Positions 21,911-33,125 of a DNA stretch of 64,000 nt are shown piece after piece. A model generated the notes under the pieces. That model had not been told where the DNA came from, did no database searches, and was given only the letters and a program-made list of their open reading frames with translations. The stretch lies in contig JALNQF010000029.1 in the NCBI GenBank assembly GCA_028456385.1, forward strand, positions 186,001 to 250,000. The letters run 5' to 3'. This DNA is from Ophiosphaerella korrae (lineage: Eukaryota > Ascomycota > Dothideomycetes > Pleosporales > Phaeosphaeriaceae). Position 1 is the first letter of the stretch. The number at the start of each line of letters is the position of its first letter. The position numbers and the translations under genes are program-made.

Positions 21911-24900
21911 ATGGCATCTCCACCATTTTACAATTGCGATTCTCAAAGTTCAGGGTGTACTGGAGATACTGAACCGGTGTGGTACTGTGTTGATTGCCAA
22001 AGCTCGCTCTGTGAGCCATGCTGGGCACAATTACTCCCACATGCCGGCGGAAGAACAGGCCGCGATGGGCCGCACGAGAAAGTCAAGTATCCAATTTACA
22101 TGAAGCTCAAGGATATACTAGAGCCGAGCTACAATGAAGGTGATCTGGAAGACCTTCACCGACGCGATTTAGATACTACTTGGTTTGGTATGCGATGAAA
22201 CAAGTCTTAATTGTTCTTTGCACAAGATAGCTAATCAATTTTCCAAGGTATCCGAAGAGACAATACGGGCCAACCGCTACTTGCTGACTACGATGCGTAT
22301 TCCGCTTTGTTAGGCAGTCCGCTGAGCAACGGTAAAGAAAAATATCCACAGCTAGTTTCATTCATCGGCCAAACCAGTTAGACTCATCCCCATGGTAGTT
22401 TGTATCTTGCCTTCTGACTACGAGCTAGATGCCGGAAAAAGCACATTGATTAAGATGCTCATTGAGCTTCATGAACAGAATGAAGTCAGGAATGAATCAC
22501 CATTCCCGTCACCTATTGTTGGCTTGCCACACTTGGAGAGGCAAAGTAGATTTGAAGAGAATACCCGTATTCCAATGGAACATATTCCAACATCTGCCGA
22601 TGTTCATCTCTATGCAGATCCCGTGCGGTTCAGGAAACGGACCCCATTGCTCTATGCCGACTGTGAAGGGCTTGCAGGTGGCGAAAATCTTCCAGTTGGG
22701 GCACAGGAAAATCGCACCTCGTTATTTACAACAGAATCCTCCATCGCAAGGCTAACACCAGGGCGTCTACGACCGTTAGCTTGGGCTGATACAGAGAAAA
22801 AGAAGACGAGAGGATTCTTCGTGAGGCAAATGTATCCTCGTATTCTCTACACACTCTCAGATGTGGTCGTGTTCGTCGTCCCGGACGCAAATTCAAAGTA
22901 TGAGCATTACAATTCTGCATCGAACTTTAGCTAACCTAAAGCCAGAACATTTGAAGTCACTACGTTACGTCCGTTACTTGAATGGGCCGATACATCTCTG
23001 GAGACATCCATCAACCAGCCAACTCTTCCTCATGCCATCATTGCCCTGAACGGATCCGATCCAAGCATCCCTATAGATGCATGGGATAGCGATTCCGCCA
23101 CATGGAGTTTACTAGAAGCTAACAAACACTGTATTGAGCGAAGACGTGGCCATCACTACTTCACTAACCTTGTTGATGAGTGGGAAGCGAAGGGAAAACG
23201 TATCAACACTGTCCTTGATCTGATACATTGCTATTATTCTACATTCAAAGTTATCCGCATACCACGGAAAGGCAGATATCAGCTCTTGCATAACCAAATA
23301 GGAGCCCTACACGGAATGATTACCACCTCTTGCGGATCCTCCTTCAACTCTAAACGGCAGGCGAACATGCTCTCGAAATCGCATGAATTGCACGTGTACT
23401 TCCAATCCGCTTTCGATCATTTCGCAAATTATCTCGATAGACCGTTCAACTTTATCGCAGTCTCATTACTGAATAATCCAATTCCCAATGATTTTGGAGG
23501 TCACATCCTTCAGCTTGCCATCACTATCCAGGCTCGGGATCGAGAACGCCAACCATCGTGGATATTCGACCAATTATTAAGACTAGTTGCATCTAGCGTA
23601 TTACTGGATTGTGTACGCCATCGTAAAGGTATGAAGCTTGATATTTCGTTCTGCGACTCTAAATAGCGTTAGGTTCACCCGAAGATTTGTTTGTGCATTA
23701 CGAACACTATTGCGGCTATGCAATTGAGCAGTTTTGGCACCGAAGCGCTCCTTGTGAATTTCGCACTGGTCAGAACCAGTGCGTCAATGTTGCTTCTAAC
23801 CACAATCCAAAAGGACATCAGAATGCGAAAGGCAAGATTATAGCGGCTGGCACATTTATTTCGAGCTTTGATCCTGTGGAATACTGCCCTCGATGGAGAG
23901 ACAGAATAAAGAAGGCAATAAAAACCATATATTTGGATTTGCAGAGAGCTTCTCGTGGATCATTAGAATCATCGACAGAAAATTGCCTCCTCAGGATCCA
24001 CAGCAACATCATGCATCGTTTCTACATAGTTATTGGTCCGGCGGGCCATTTTCTGAGTCATTCGACATGCTTCTGTTGTTTGATGCAATCTCCCCAACAC
24101 GTACTCCGTTGTGGCCGTGAGTAGCCTCTTTCCTCGAGTTATCAAGACGTAAACTAACAAGTTATTGTTTGGTAGATGTACTATGTACGCAGTGCGTTCG
24201 AGCATATGGCAAATCAGTCAACAGGAATACCGACAGCAAGAACGTCCTCAGTCTCAGCTGTTGCCCACTGCATCCAGCTGAGACACAATGGCGAGCTCCC
24301 TGTATCATCAGATTCAAGCCAGACCAGGCTGGTGTCCGGCTCTTGTGCCTCGATGGGTAAGTGGGAATACTGGGAGTGAGCGACCACCTCTATAAAAAAC
24401 CACAACTGCTGCCGACTAGATTGATGCATTCAACCCAGTGTCAAAAGTTATATCAGCGGTCTCCGGCTACTTAAATGCTGGCCAGATTGTCAACTAAAAT
24501 CATTTCCATGTCTAGCCAACTTCCTCAGGCTTACAATCTAGCTTAATATCTCTAACATCTTAATAGGGGCGGTATGCGAGGGATTGTCGAATTGGAGGTG
24601 CTCCGAGCCATACAAAATCAAATTGGTAACCGCGTTCCTGTACAGGCCTTTTTTGATCTCATAGTCGGAACAAGGTAAGCTGTTCACTCCACAGAATGTT
24701 AACTCACTGACTATGTAAAGTACTGGAGGGATAATTGCTCTCGCATTTGGTGTTAAAAATTGGAGCATAAGGCGCTGCATTGACAAATTCAGGAAGCTCT
24801 GTGGAGCAGCATTTACACCAAGGCTAATGCAAGCTATTCCTATCCTCAAGTATGTCATTGCACTTAAGCTTGCGTCAAGGTACCAAACGAGTCCATTGAG

Positions 24901-27617
24901 GAAAGCGCTCAAATCAACACTTGGAGATCAACCTCTCTTCGGAAACAACGGTAGACGCCGTGCAAATCATAGTGCTAAAATTGCGGTGACGGCAACCGAC
25001 CAAGCCGGTACAAGAGCAATTATCATCGCCAATTATAGTCGGAAGGATGGGAATTCGATCGAACAGCGGCCAGGTGAATACGAGTTTCTACGGCCAGATG
25101 GTCCAGATCAAGAACTTTCGGTACGTGACCTAATAAAGAATCAGACTAAGACAAACCTCTCTCCCATATATAAAATATATTCCCCAAAGGCCTTTAAACT
25201 ATGGTTCAAACTAAAGTCACTGACAATATTGGATCTAGGTGTGGGAGGCAGCAGCAGCTACTTCCGCAGCTCCGTCTTACTTCAGGCCTTTTGAACATGC
25301 AACAACGAAACGTACATATCTAGACGGTGCTATCTACCACAACAACCCTATACGATTGGTGCATCGTGAAAGGAAACTACTATGGCCAGATGTTGCGCAC
25401 AGAGATCCCGATATCCTTTTGTCTATTGGTACGAGCCAGAATAGATCGAGTTTATTCAAAAGCCTCTCCAGTGAAAGTTCACCTGCTCGCCAAAATTCTG
25501 GGTTCGTAAATTACACAGGTGAGATGGGGCTTGGTTCGTTGACATTGTGTTCTAGGTCAGCCCTGGCAAAACATGGAAGCTCAACAAGGCCGCGAATCAG
25601 AGCCTTTCCAAATATGCGACAAATGTTTACCACAATGGTATGATATTTATCTAAAACTCTTCCTCACACGACACGTACATTTAGGGAGCGCTGATACAAG
25701 TTCTAGCAAAACCGAGTTGACAATATATTGGATGCCGAGCTCGCATGGAGGGATTTTTGTAAAGACGTTACCAACGTTGATAGTACCAATGGCGAAATTT
25801 CACGCTACGTTCGCATCAACCCGGACATTGGGCGCGACCCACCTAGTTTAGACGACATAGGCAAGTTCAGGCGTTTACAACAAGATGTACGGAGGGAACT
25901 AAGGTCAGCGGATAATAGAGCTCAAACCGCAAGGGTGGCACACATGCTTATCGCGAGCTCCTTTTACTATGAACGCATAGGCAACCCTAAACCTAACGCT
26001 GACGGGACACTCACATGTACTGGTAAGCTCAAGCTCTCCGTAGCTAAAAGTTTTCACTATTTGCTGACCTAAGTAGGTCAAATCTGTTGCAGGTTTGAAG
26101 ACGGTTCGCCCTATCTTCGTGGACTCGGCGAGTTCTTCATGAACCAACAGACTAGTAGCTTTCGACCCTATTTTGAAATTGAGAATGGCTCAGGTGGCAT
26201 GAGTACTGTTACGGTAAGTCATCATCCCTTGCTTAGAGACCAGCCTTATCGTCGAAAAGGATTGTCATGGCCATTTAGCCGTTTGACTCGAGTCATAGTT
26301 TTTATGGAGAGAAAGGAGAGTGCAATATGGTCGCACTAACATCAATTCATCAGAGCTCGCTAGATGCATCTAGTATGATGGAGACAGCCTCATTTCAAAT
26401 AGCTACACCTAACATTCGCACGCAAAAGAAGGATGAAGTAGTCACAGTGACACTACATCTCCGCAGCCACAATTTGCCACCATCAAAATACGATATTAGC
26501 GGATTTCCAAGGGTGATCATGGAAGATATTCAGGCCAAGAGCAAGTGATCTGGTTTGAATTCACGGCACATGGACTAACCGTATCTTAGCTTATATGAAG
26601 GAGACATCGGCTATCCTAACGAGCCCAACCTGGGAAGCGGAAGAATTACCAACCCTGAGTAATGTCCACGAGTTGGATGGAACAACTTCGCCCTCTATAC
26701 CCTCTAACCGTACTGTGTCTGAACATATACCCCGAATCGCAAGATCCAATGTTGATGATCGGCCAAGAAGAAGCTCCACGGGTACTTCAACTCAGATTGG
26801 CGTACACAAAGTGTCTAATTCTTCTGTGGGGCAATCAACTAAATCTAGGTTGTCTAATCGGAATCAATTTGATGCTGGACAGTCCAAACGTGCATCGGGT
26901 CTTGTGTCAGCACTCTCAGACGAGCCCAGCAGCACTGCATCGCCAGCAACAAATGGGTCGTTACTACACCATTCGAGAAGCCCATCATACCCCTCAAATT
27001 CCATGACATCAAATACTCGCAAGGCAGCGGAAGATGACAATTTACAGAAACCCTGGGCGTCGCTCACAGCAATTGAAGATAGCCCGGTCTCCGCGAGTCA
27101 CGGTTCAACCCAAGGTACTGATCACAGCTCAAACTTTGGGACAAGCTCATATGCATCCCCTACTCGTGTATCCGATCAAACAAATGCGCTAGGTTCACAA
27201 GGTTTAACCGCTGGCACCCCCCCTAACCGAACCAACAATATACTTGCATCTGGAACTCAAACTTCCATAGATTCGGAACAGAGAAGAGCAACCCCAATCA
27301 GCCACGCAGCCGAACAACGTGGTCGCATATTGCCACTCGCTTCCCATTATGGCACTCTTCCGTCCTTAAACCAACGCCTTCACGCCATGCCTTCAGATGT
27401 GTCTATGATGTCTGAAGCGCAGACGGTTGATACCAGTTCTACTTTATCAACAACTCCTGATCACTTTGAAACGCGTCCTATTCGAAGGGGTTTGAGACGG
27501 AGTCAGGGACTGCATGTCCGGCGCATACTCTCCGCTGCAACATTCAGTGATGTTGACGATGGGCAGAGTGAGATATCAGAGGCCTCTCAACTTGGGCGTA
27601 GGGCCGGGTGGTATTAG
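21911..27617 (+). CDS. B-box-like zinc finger / P-loop GTPase-like / RING-like / patatin phospholipase fusion protein
   Basis: Fourteen exons: 21911-22187, 22248-22376, 22429-22897, 22946-23628, 23673-24116, 24176-24356, 24567-24674, 24721-25120, 25239-25637, 25707-26022, 26077-26213, 26354-26544, 26590-26658 and 26744-27617 (4,677 nt; 1,558 residues). All are GT-AG and in phase. Domains: a B-box-like finger (C9, C16, C26, C29, C34, C37, H44, H55); a P-loop GQTNAGKST (133-141) with a Walker-B-like YADCEGL (D213, G216) and hydrophobic strand SDVVVFVVPD; a RING-like finger C652/C655, C666-G-H668, C671, C674, C696/C697; then patatin with oxyanion motif DGGGMRG (727-733), nucleophile motif GTSTGG (Ser764) and catalytic LDGA (Asp926). 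The last ~290 residues are Ser/Thr-rich and disordered. Patatins hydrolyse acyl lipids. Related multi-domain proteins are often annotated 'FabD/lysophospholipase-like' in fungi; the biological role is unknown and a sensor/effector function is my inference. Confidence 0.88.
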
Positions 27618-28363
27618 CTGGGGCTTGGAAAGACATGGCCTGTAGTATAGACAAGTGTGATTTTGCAATATTTCTCAAAGCTGGTCGCTCTTCGTGTTCG
27701 AGATACGATGAACAATACAATTTTCGTACTTGATTTAACTTGACTGAAAACAGGTCGTGGGTTTAGCAGAGCACGGAACTCTTTCGTGAGTTAATCAACT
27801 AGGAAAGTGTATCGAATCTTACGATAATATCAATAACCAGTCTTTTTCGCCTTTTTTGAAGTTTGTTACACCGGATGGAATAATCCACTATGCAATAGAG
27901 TACAACTTCTACGCGATAATTACATAGTCAAGCTTCGCGTCTATGTGATTTTATTTTATTTTTTCAAAAAAGGACCATCAAGTATAACTACATAGTACAA
28001 CCAATATATCAGAATCTTTAGCTCTGTTAAGAATTTCAGTGATAATTTTGCCTTCACACCTTCTGAAGTCAGGTAGCATGACGAGGCTCCGCGGATCGCT
28101 CTATCTGTGGTCAAGCAATCAAGGGCTGCCACAGACTTCGCTCGTCACCGCCCTTTGCAACGAACGCCTTATTGCCGATCCAAAGCCGGGGTAGCGATGG
28201 AACTAAACTGTTCTTTTCGCGACTACAGAAGCTTGTCATACGTCTAACATGTCAGCAAAACTCAATTCTCTCAAAGTTTCGCATGTGCTTTAATTGTTCT
28301 ACTCTTTGATTTATTTTGTTCGCGCTACCATTTGCGATAACCAATTTTCTCTGCAATGACGAC
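27618..28363. other. AT-rich intergenic region
   Basis: These 746 bp between two plus-strand genes are visibly AT-rich (especially 27840-28040, with T/A runs at 27950-27970). They should contain the terminator of the patatin gene and the promoter of the transporter. No gene is seen. Confidence 0.5.
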
Positions 28364-30157
28364 ATGGTCAATATGACGCTACCAGCAACAAGTACCCTCA
28401 CCAGCCCTGCCAACATTAAGAGCTTTAATATGCGAAAAAATCGCAGCGTTGCCTCGAATGATGCCACTTTAGATCGGCCTCGGACGTGCCAGTCGCAACG
28501 CACAATTTCATCGAAGAAGGCTGCCTGGTGGAAGACTCGGCTCTTCAGTGGCATGGTCAATGACATTCGGCGACGAGCACCATACTATCTCAGCGATTGG
28601 AAAGATGCATGGGATTACCGTGTCGTGCCTGCGACAGTCTACATGTACTTTGCAAACATCCTACCTGCACTAGCCTTCTCGCTCGATATGTTTGAGAAGA
28701 CAAACGAAAGTTTTGGTGTGAATGAGGTCCTCCTAGCTTCAGTACTGGCCTCGGTTGTCTTTTCCGTCGCAGCAGCGCAGCCACTCGTTATTGTGGGCGT
28801 AACGGGCCCTATCACTGTATTCAATTACACTGTATACGATATCATCACGCCTCGCGGAACTAATTACTTCGCTTTCATGTGTTGGATTGGCATATGGTCG
28901 TTGATTTTCCACTGGATTCTCGCCATCACCAACTCTTGCAACGGCCTAAGATACGTCACGAGATTCTCTTGCGATATTTTCGGCTTCTATGTTGCCTTCA
29001 TATATCTCCAAAAAGGCATTCAAGTGCTTACTCGGCAATGGGCAGTCAACGATACTTCTGCATATCTTTCTATTATGATCGCTCTGCTGGTTACTGCTGT
29101 CGCATACATTTGTGGTGTCATTGGTCAATCCTCGCTGTTCCAGCGTCACGTTCGGAAATTTATAGAGGATTATGGAACACCATTGACGGTCATCTTTTTC
29201 ACTGGTTTCGTGCATATTGGCAAAATGGCAGGTGTTGAGCTACTCAAGCTCCCAACATCAAAAGCGTTCTTCCCTACTTCTGATCGGGGCTGGTTTATAC
29301 ATTTCTGGGATATAAGCGTGGGTGATGTATTCCTCGCTATTCCATTTGCTATTCTTCTAACTATACTATTTTGGTTCGACCATAATGTCTCGAGTTTAAT
29401 CGCTCAGGGCACGGAATTTCCGCTCAAGAAGCCAGCAGGTTTTCACTGGGACATATTTCTCCTTGGGCTTACGACTGGCGTTGCCGGGCTTCTCGGTGTT
29501 CCATTTCCGAACGGCCTCATTCCTCAGGCACCTTTTCACACGACTTCACTCTGCGTCACACGAACTGTTTCTGACTCGGACGACGAAGCGAACAAAGGCC
29601 ACACACGCCGAGTTGTTGACCATGTCGTTGAGCAACGTGTGTCAAACTTAGCACAAGGAATCCTTACCTTGGGTACAATGACTGGCCCTCTTCTAATCGT
29701 TCTACATTTAATACCACAAGCCGTGTTGGCTGGTCTGTTCTTCGTGATGGGAGTACAAGCTCTCGAAGCAAATGGCATCACAGCTAAACTAATGTTTTTA
29801 GCTAAGGATAGGCATTTGACATCTCGCTCTGACCCATTGTCAAATATCAAGCGTCGATGGGCCATTTGGGCTTTTGTAGGACTTGAGTTAGTTGGTTTCG
29901 GCGCAACATTTGCGATTACGCAAACGATTGCGGCTATTGGATTCCCGGTTTTCATCTTCCTCTATATCCCTATGAGGACGTTTCTTATGCCTAATTTCTT
30001 CACGCCTGAAGAGTTGAGTATCCTCGATGCGCCGACAGCGAGCCCATTTACCATGGAATCAGTCGGCGGAAACCACAGTGAAATTGTGGAGCCGGCAGGC
30101 AACGATGTACTTGAGGAGTGCGACGAGGCTGAAAGAGGGAAGAGGAGAAGTGTATAG
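28364..30157 (+). CDS. Borate/bicarbonate (HCO3-) family anion transporter, Bor1-like
   Basis: This is a single exon of 597 residues. The first ATG in the open frame (28364) is used; a second ATG lies three codons on. A polar N-terminus of ~60 residues precedes RRAPYYLSDWKDAWDYRV, the conserved entry into the SLC4-type membrane domain. The core signatures are AAQPLVIVGVTGPITVFNYT and, later, GVPFPNGLIPQAPFHT. At least ten hydrophobic segments are visible, with the short acidic tail typical of fungal Bor1 (yeast Bor1 is 576 residues). Bor1 exports borate across the plasma membrane. Base composition is AT-richer than the housekeeping genes further right, as in the neighbouring patatin gene. Confidence 0.93.
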   Translation: MVNMTLPATSTLTSPANIKSFNMRKNRSVASNDATLDRPRTCQSQRTISSKKAAWWKTRLFSGMVNDIRRRAPYYLSDWKDAWDYRVVPATVYMYFANILPALAFSLDMFEKTNESFGVNEVLLASVLASVVFSVAAAQPLVIVGVTGPITVFNYTVYDIITPRGTNYFAFMCWIGIWSLIFHWILAITNSCNGLRYVTRFSCDIFGFYVAFIYLQKGIQVLTRQWAVNDTSAYLSIMIALLVTAVAYICGVIGQSSLFQRHVRKFIEDYGTPLTVIFFTGFVHIGKMAGVELLKLPTSKAFFPTSDRGWFIHFWDISVGDVFLAIPFAILLTILFWFDHNVSSLIAQGTEFPLKKPAGFHWDIFLLGLTTGVAGLLGVPFPNGLIPQAPFHTTSLCVTRTVSDSDDEANKGHTRRVVDHVVEQRVSNLAQGILTLGTMTGPLLIVLHLIPQAVLAGLFFVMGVQALEANGITAKLMFLAKDRHLTSRSDPLSNIKRRWAIWAFVGLELVGFGATFAITQTIAAIGFPVFIFLYIPMRTFLMPNFFTPEELSILDAPTASPFTMESVGGNHSEIVEPAGNDVLEECDEAERGKRRSV

Positions 30158-31171
30158 AATGTTTCGCACGAGAAGATAGTCAGTGATGTAGGCCCGAGCA
30201 GAAGGCTTAGCAGTTTCAAAGTATAGATGAGGTGGAGTCGAACAACATGGTGCATTAAACATCTCGTTTAACTGAGAAAGGGGATTAAACTATCATCAAT
30301 GGTAGTCTGTATAATGTACAATATGATTTACAAACTTTTCCTCAAAGGCATTCTTGTGATGAAAGCCTTCCTTACAATCATTGGTAGAAGATGCAAAGTA
30401 GTACGATACCTCACTCGATTTCTCTATTCCATTTTCATAAACGGTCATCAAAGATCTAATGACATGACTGTGAAGCGCAAGAAGTTGCAAACAAAGATGT
30501 AATAATTTTTTTTAGATGGCTTAAATAGATTCGCGTGAATGTATCAACACTTTGGAGATCAATGAGGCAATCCTCACCCCTACGCCATCTTCTACTAGAG
30601 GTCAAGGAAAGAGCACCAGAGCAGACAAATAAATCCCAGGTAGGCTTGTCTCCACAAACATTGAACCCTATCCCCCCACGCTACCGCGTAAATAGCCACC
30701 GAATGACATGCTCATCGATAAACTTAAATAATGGTGGCGCCGCGTGCAAAACAGGTAACCTACGCCACCACCAGAATGCTTCCAACGCTAGAAGGAATAA
30801 AGAAGAACAGGATTTGCTTCCATGGCGGCTGCGGGACCGTTATTGCCGCTCGAAGAAGATTTGATAGCGTATCCGCGGAGAGGCAACCGACTACCACACG
30901 CCAAACAACGCATACAGCGGATCCACAACAAATCACAGAACGCAGAAAGCTCGGAAAATAGAGTAGCTATGCATACGAAAATGCCGTATATAAAGAGGGG
31001 ATAAAATCGAGTTGCCCATGCCTCCGTACCCTAGCCCGTCTTTCCGAAAGAATTGATAGAGTAACGCCGTTGGTATGGATATCATAATGCCTTTCCGTCC
31101 CTTACAAATCGCAAATCATCAAGTGTGCAGCCAAAAACCGTCTATTTTCTCAACCCCACGGCCACGCGCCA
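30158..31171. other. Intergenic region between transporter and bHLH gene (convergent)
   Basis: Two genes converge on this 1-kb interval, so it should hold both 3' untranslated regions. Short open frames on the plus strand (30535-31004) have no family resemblance. No RNA gene is recognised. Confidence 0.45.
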
Positions 31172-32177
31172 TCACGTCACGTCCATTTGGTCAGAGGGCG
31201 TAGGCGCGGTTCTTAAATCCTCAATCTCCTTGCGTAACAGCTCGATCTCTTTTTCCTGCGCCTTCATCTTCTCGAGCGCCATTTCAATCAGCCGGGCCTT
31301 GTTCACAGTCCGCTTTTCCCCTGGCGCGGTTTTCTTCCCGTCGATTTCGCCCTTTTCACCGTCTTTGCCGGCGTCACCTCGCATCACGACGAAGCACGTG
31401 GTCCCGCTGCCAAAGGTGACTTCGCCGTCGAGTAGGAACTCGGCGAGATCGACCATGGCGGTTTTCATGCGGTCGCGGCGAGCTTGCTCGGCGGCGCGGT
31501 GGGTCGCGCGCTTCATCATTACGCCGGTGGCCATGGCGGTGCTGAAGTGCAGGCCCATTTCTAGGTGCTCGCCGGAGGAGATTAGTTCATAGTTTGATTT
31601 TGATGCCAGGAGGTCGGCTTGGGGTGTGGTTACGCCCCCTGCTCCTAAGGCATGTCAGCACGCAATCACAGGCGAGATTAGGATGTCACGGGACTTTGTG
31701 ACTCGTGGCGGATATGGTGGGACTGATAAGGTTGAAATGGTGCTTACCATTACTGCCGGCGGGAGCAATGCTGCTGCTCTTCCGGGAGATGGGGATTTTC
31801 TTAGGTGCTGGCGTTGATGCATGGGATATTGATGATATGGTACTCGCAGTGTCTGCTGCTATTGATGGCGAACGCAATGATGATACAGGTGACGCTATTG
31901 AGAGCGTCGCAAGAGATGGAGATTTAAAAGACTCTACGGCATGGATTGGGCTTTGCGCCTGGTGCGCTGGAAGGTATTGTTGCGGCACTTGGACAGATTG
32001 TGGTGGTGGTTGAGGTTGCTGTTGTTGCTGTGCTTGTTGCTGTGCGCTCTCTCTGACTGGACTATATCTCCTTCTCTTTTTGAACAATTGTGGCCATGTT
32101 CTACTGAGCGGACCCCGGTGACCACCCTCATTTCTGCTGTTATCGGGCGGTTGTGGTTGTTGTGGATACGGCTGCAT
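31172..32177 (-). CDS. Basic helix-loop-helix transcription factor
   Basis: Exon 1 is 32177-31748 and exon 2 is 31644-31172; the 103-bp intron joins in phase 1, giving 300 residues. The N-terminal half is low complexity (polyQ/QPQPPPQ, then Ser-rich with SPSLATLSIASP). The basic region plus helix 1 reads KRATHRAAEQARRDRMKTAM, with the His-Glu-Arg residues (H..E..RR) that recognise an E-box CANNTG. Helix 2 is VNKARLIEMALEKMKAQEKE, continuing as a leucine-zipper-like coiled coil to the C-terminus. The loop between helices is about 45 residues and rich in Gly/Lys/Asp. The pattern resembles fungal bHLH proteins of the Pho4/NUC-1 and allergen Fus c 3 type; the regulated pathway is not evident. Confidence 0.9.
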
Positions 32178-33125
32178 GGCTCATCGAATGATGCAATATC
32201 GAGGTAGCGAATCCCCAATAGCTACATGCGGGCAAAAGACCTCCCTAACCTGGGAAATGGCGTACTGTCAGATCCGCACGCAGGAAAATGGGATATGACG
32301 GGGGAAGAGTAAGAAAAGAGTGCCCAGAAGATGGGGCATCAAGCTTGATTAGCTAGATGGGCGGGCGTGCACTGTGTGTGGGCAGCGGGAACGGTATCTA
32401 GTCAGAGTTGGAGCCGTGGTCGCGCGGCCCCATCCATGGGTTCAGAAGGCAGCGGTTGAACGAGACGCCAACACGCGATCCAGAACGGAGGCTGCACATG
32501 CTGCCCTGCGCACCGTTAAAAGCAAAATACGGTGCCAGTGGAATCCAGCGAAGCTTTACTTGGCGGGCGTATGGAGTAGGCGTTGATAGGATGCCTCAAA
32601 GATGAATGTCCATTCGGACTGCGTCGTTTGTCCACGTGCCCTTGGCGATGCCTGGCGTGCGGTGCATCCGAGCAAGCCCCTGGCACCCACGTCGGCTGTC
32701 CGATTTCTTCATTTGCCACGACTTTGGTTCCATGGACTGCTGCCAAGCGTCATGAGAGCTCTGGGATTGGTAGCCCGCCGCCTGCACGCTGGTCTTCCGC
32801 CCAAATAGGTCCCAGGTGTAACCATTGCCGGAGAATGGCCAAGGTCACCTTCTATTTCAAGGCACAACGCCTTCTCGACCAACTTACTACCACCGTCGCT
32901 ATAGTTGTGGAGGGCTCAATAAGCTCTGCAGAGTGCAGCACGTGTGTGAGGAGATTGTCATCTTAGCTGAGTTGGGTGAGGAAGGATTCCCATACGACGG
33001 ATGCTGATGCGCAATCTACTAGCATTCAACGAGCTTCTCTGATAGGCTCAGGGGTCTGGTTTCCATCATAGAATTGAAATACCGCTAAGAAAAGCTACAG
33101 AAATGCATATATAAACCACGTGCCG
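32178..33125. other. bHLH gene upstream region
   Basis: About 950 bp separate the bHLH start from the stop of the MFS gene. I see only unspliced short frames and no domain. Confidence 0.45.

Noticed and set aside
23872..24120. Apparent frameshift in the patatin gene near the AAAA run at 23979-23982, suggested by a second open frame reading KLPPQDPQQHHASFLHS
   Set aside because: The original frame continues into CFCCLMQSPQHVLRCG, which joins across the next intron in correct phase to HVLCTQC, making a RING-like finger. The second frame does not join any exon in phase.
25516..25552. Possible 37-bp intron (GTGAGA...TTCTAG) in exon 9 of the patatin gene
   Set aside because: Shorter than every other intron here, and removing it shifts the frame away from the exon 10 reading NRVDNILDAELAWRDF; reading straight through keeps phase.
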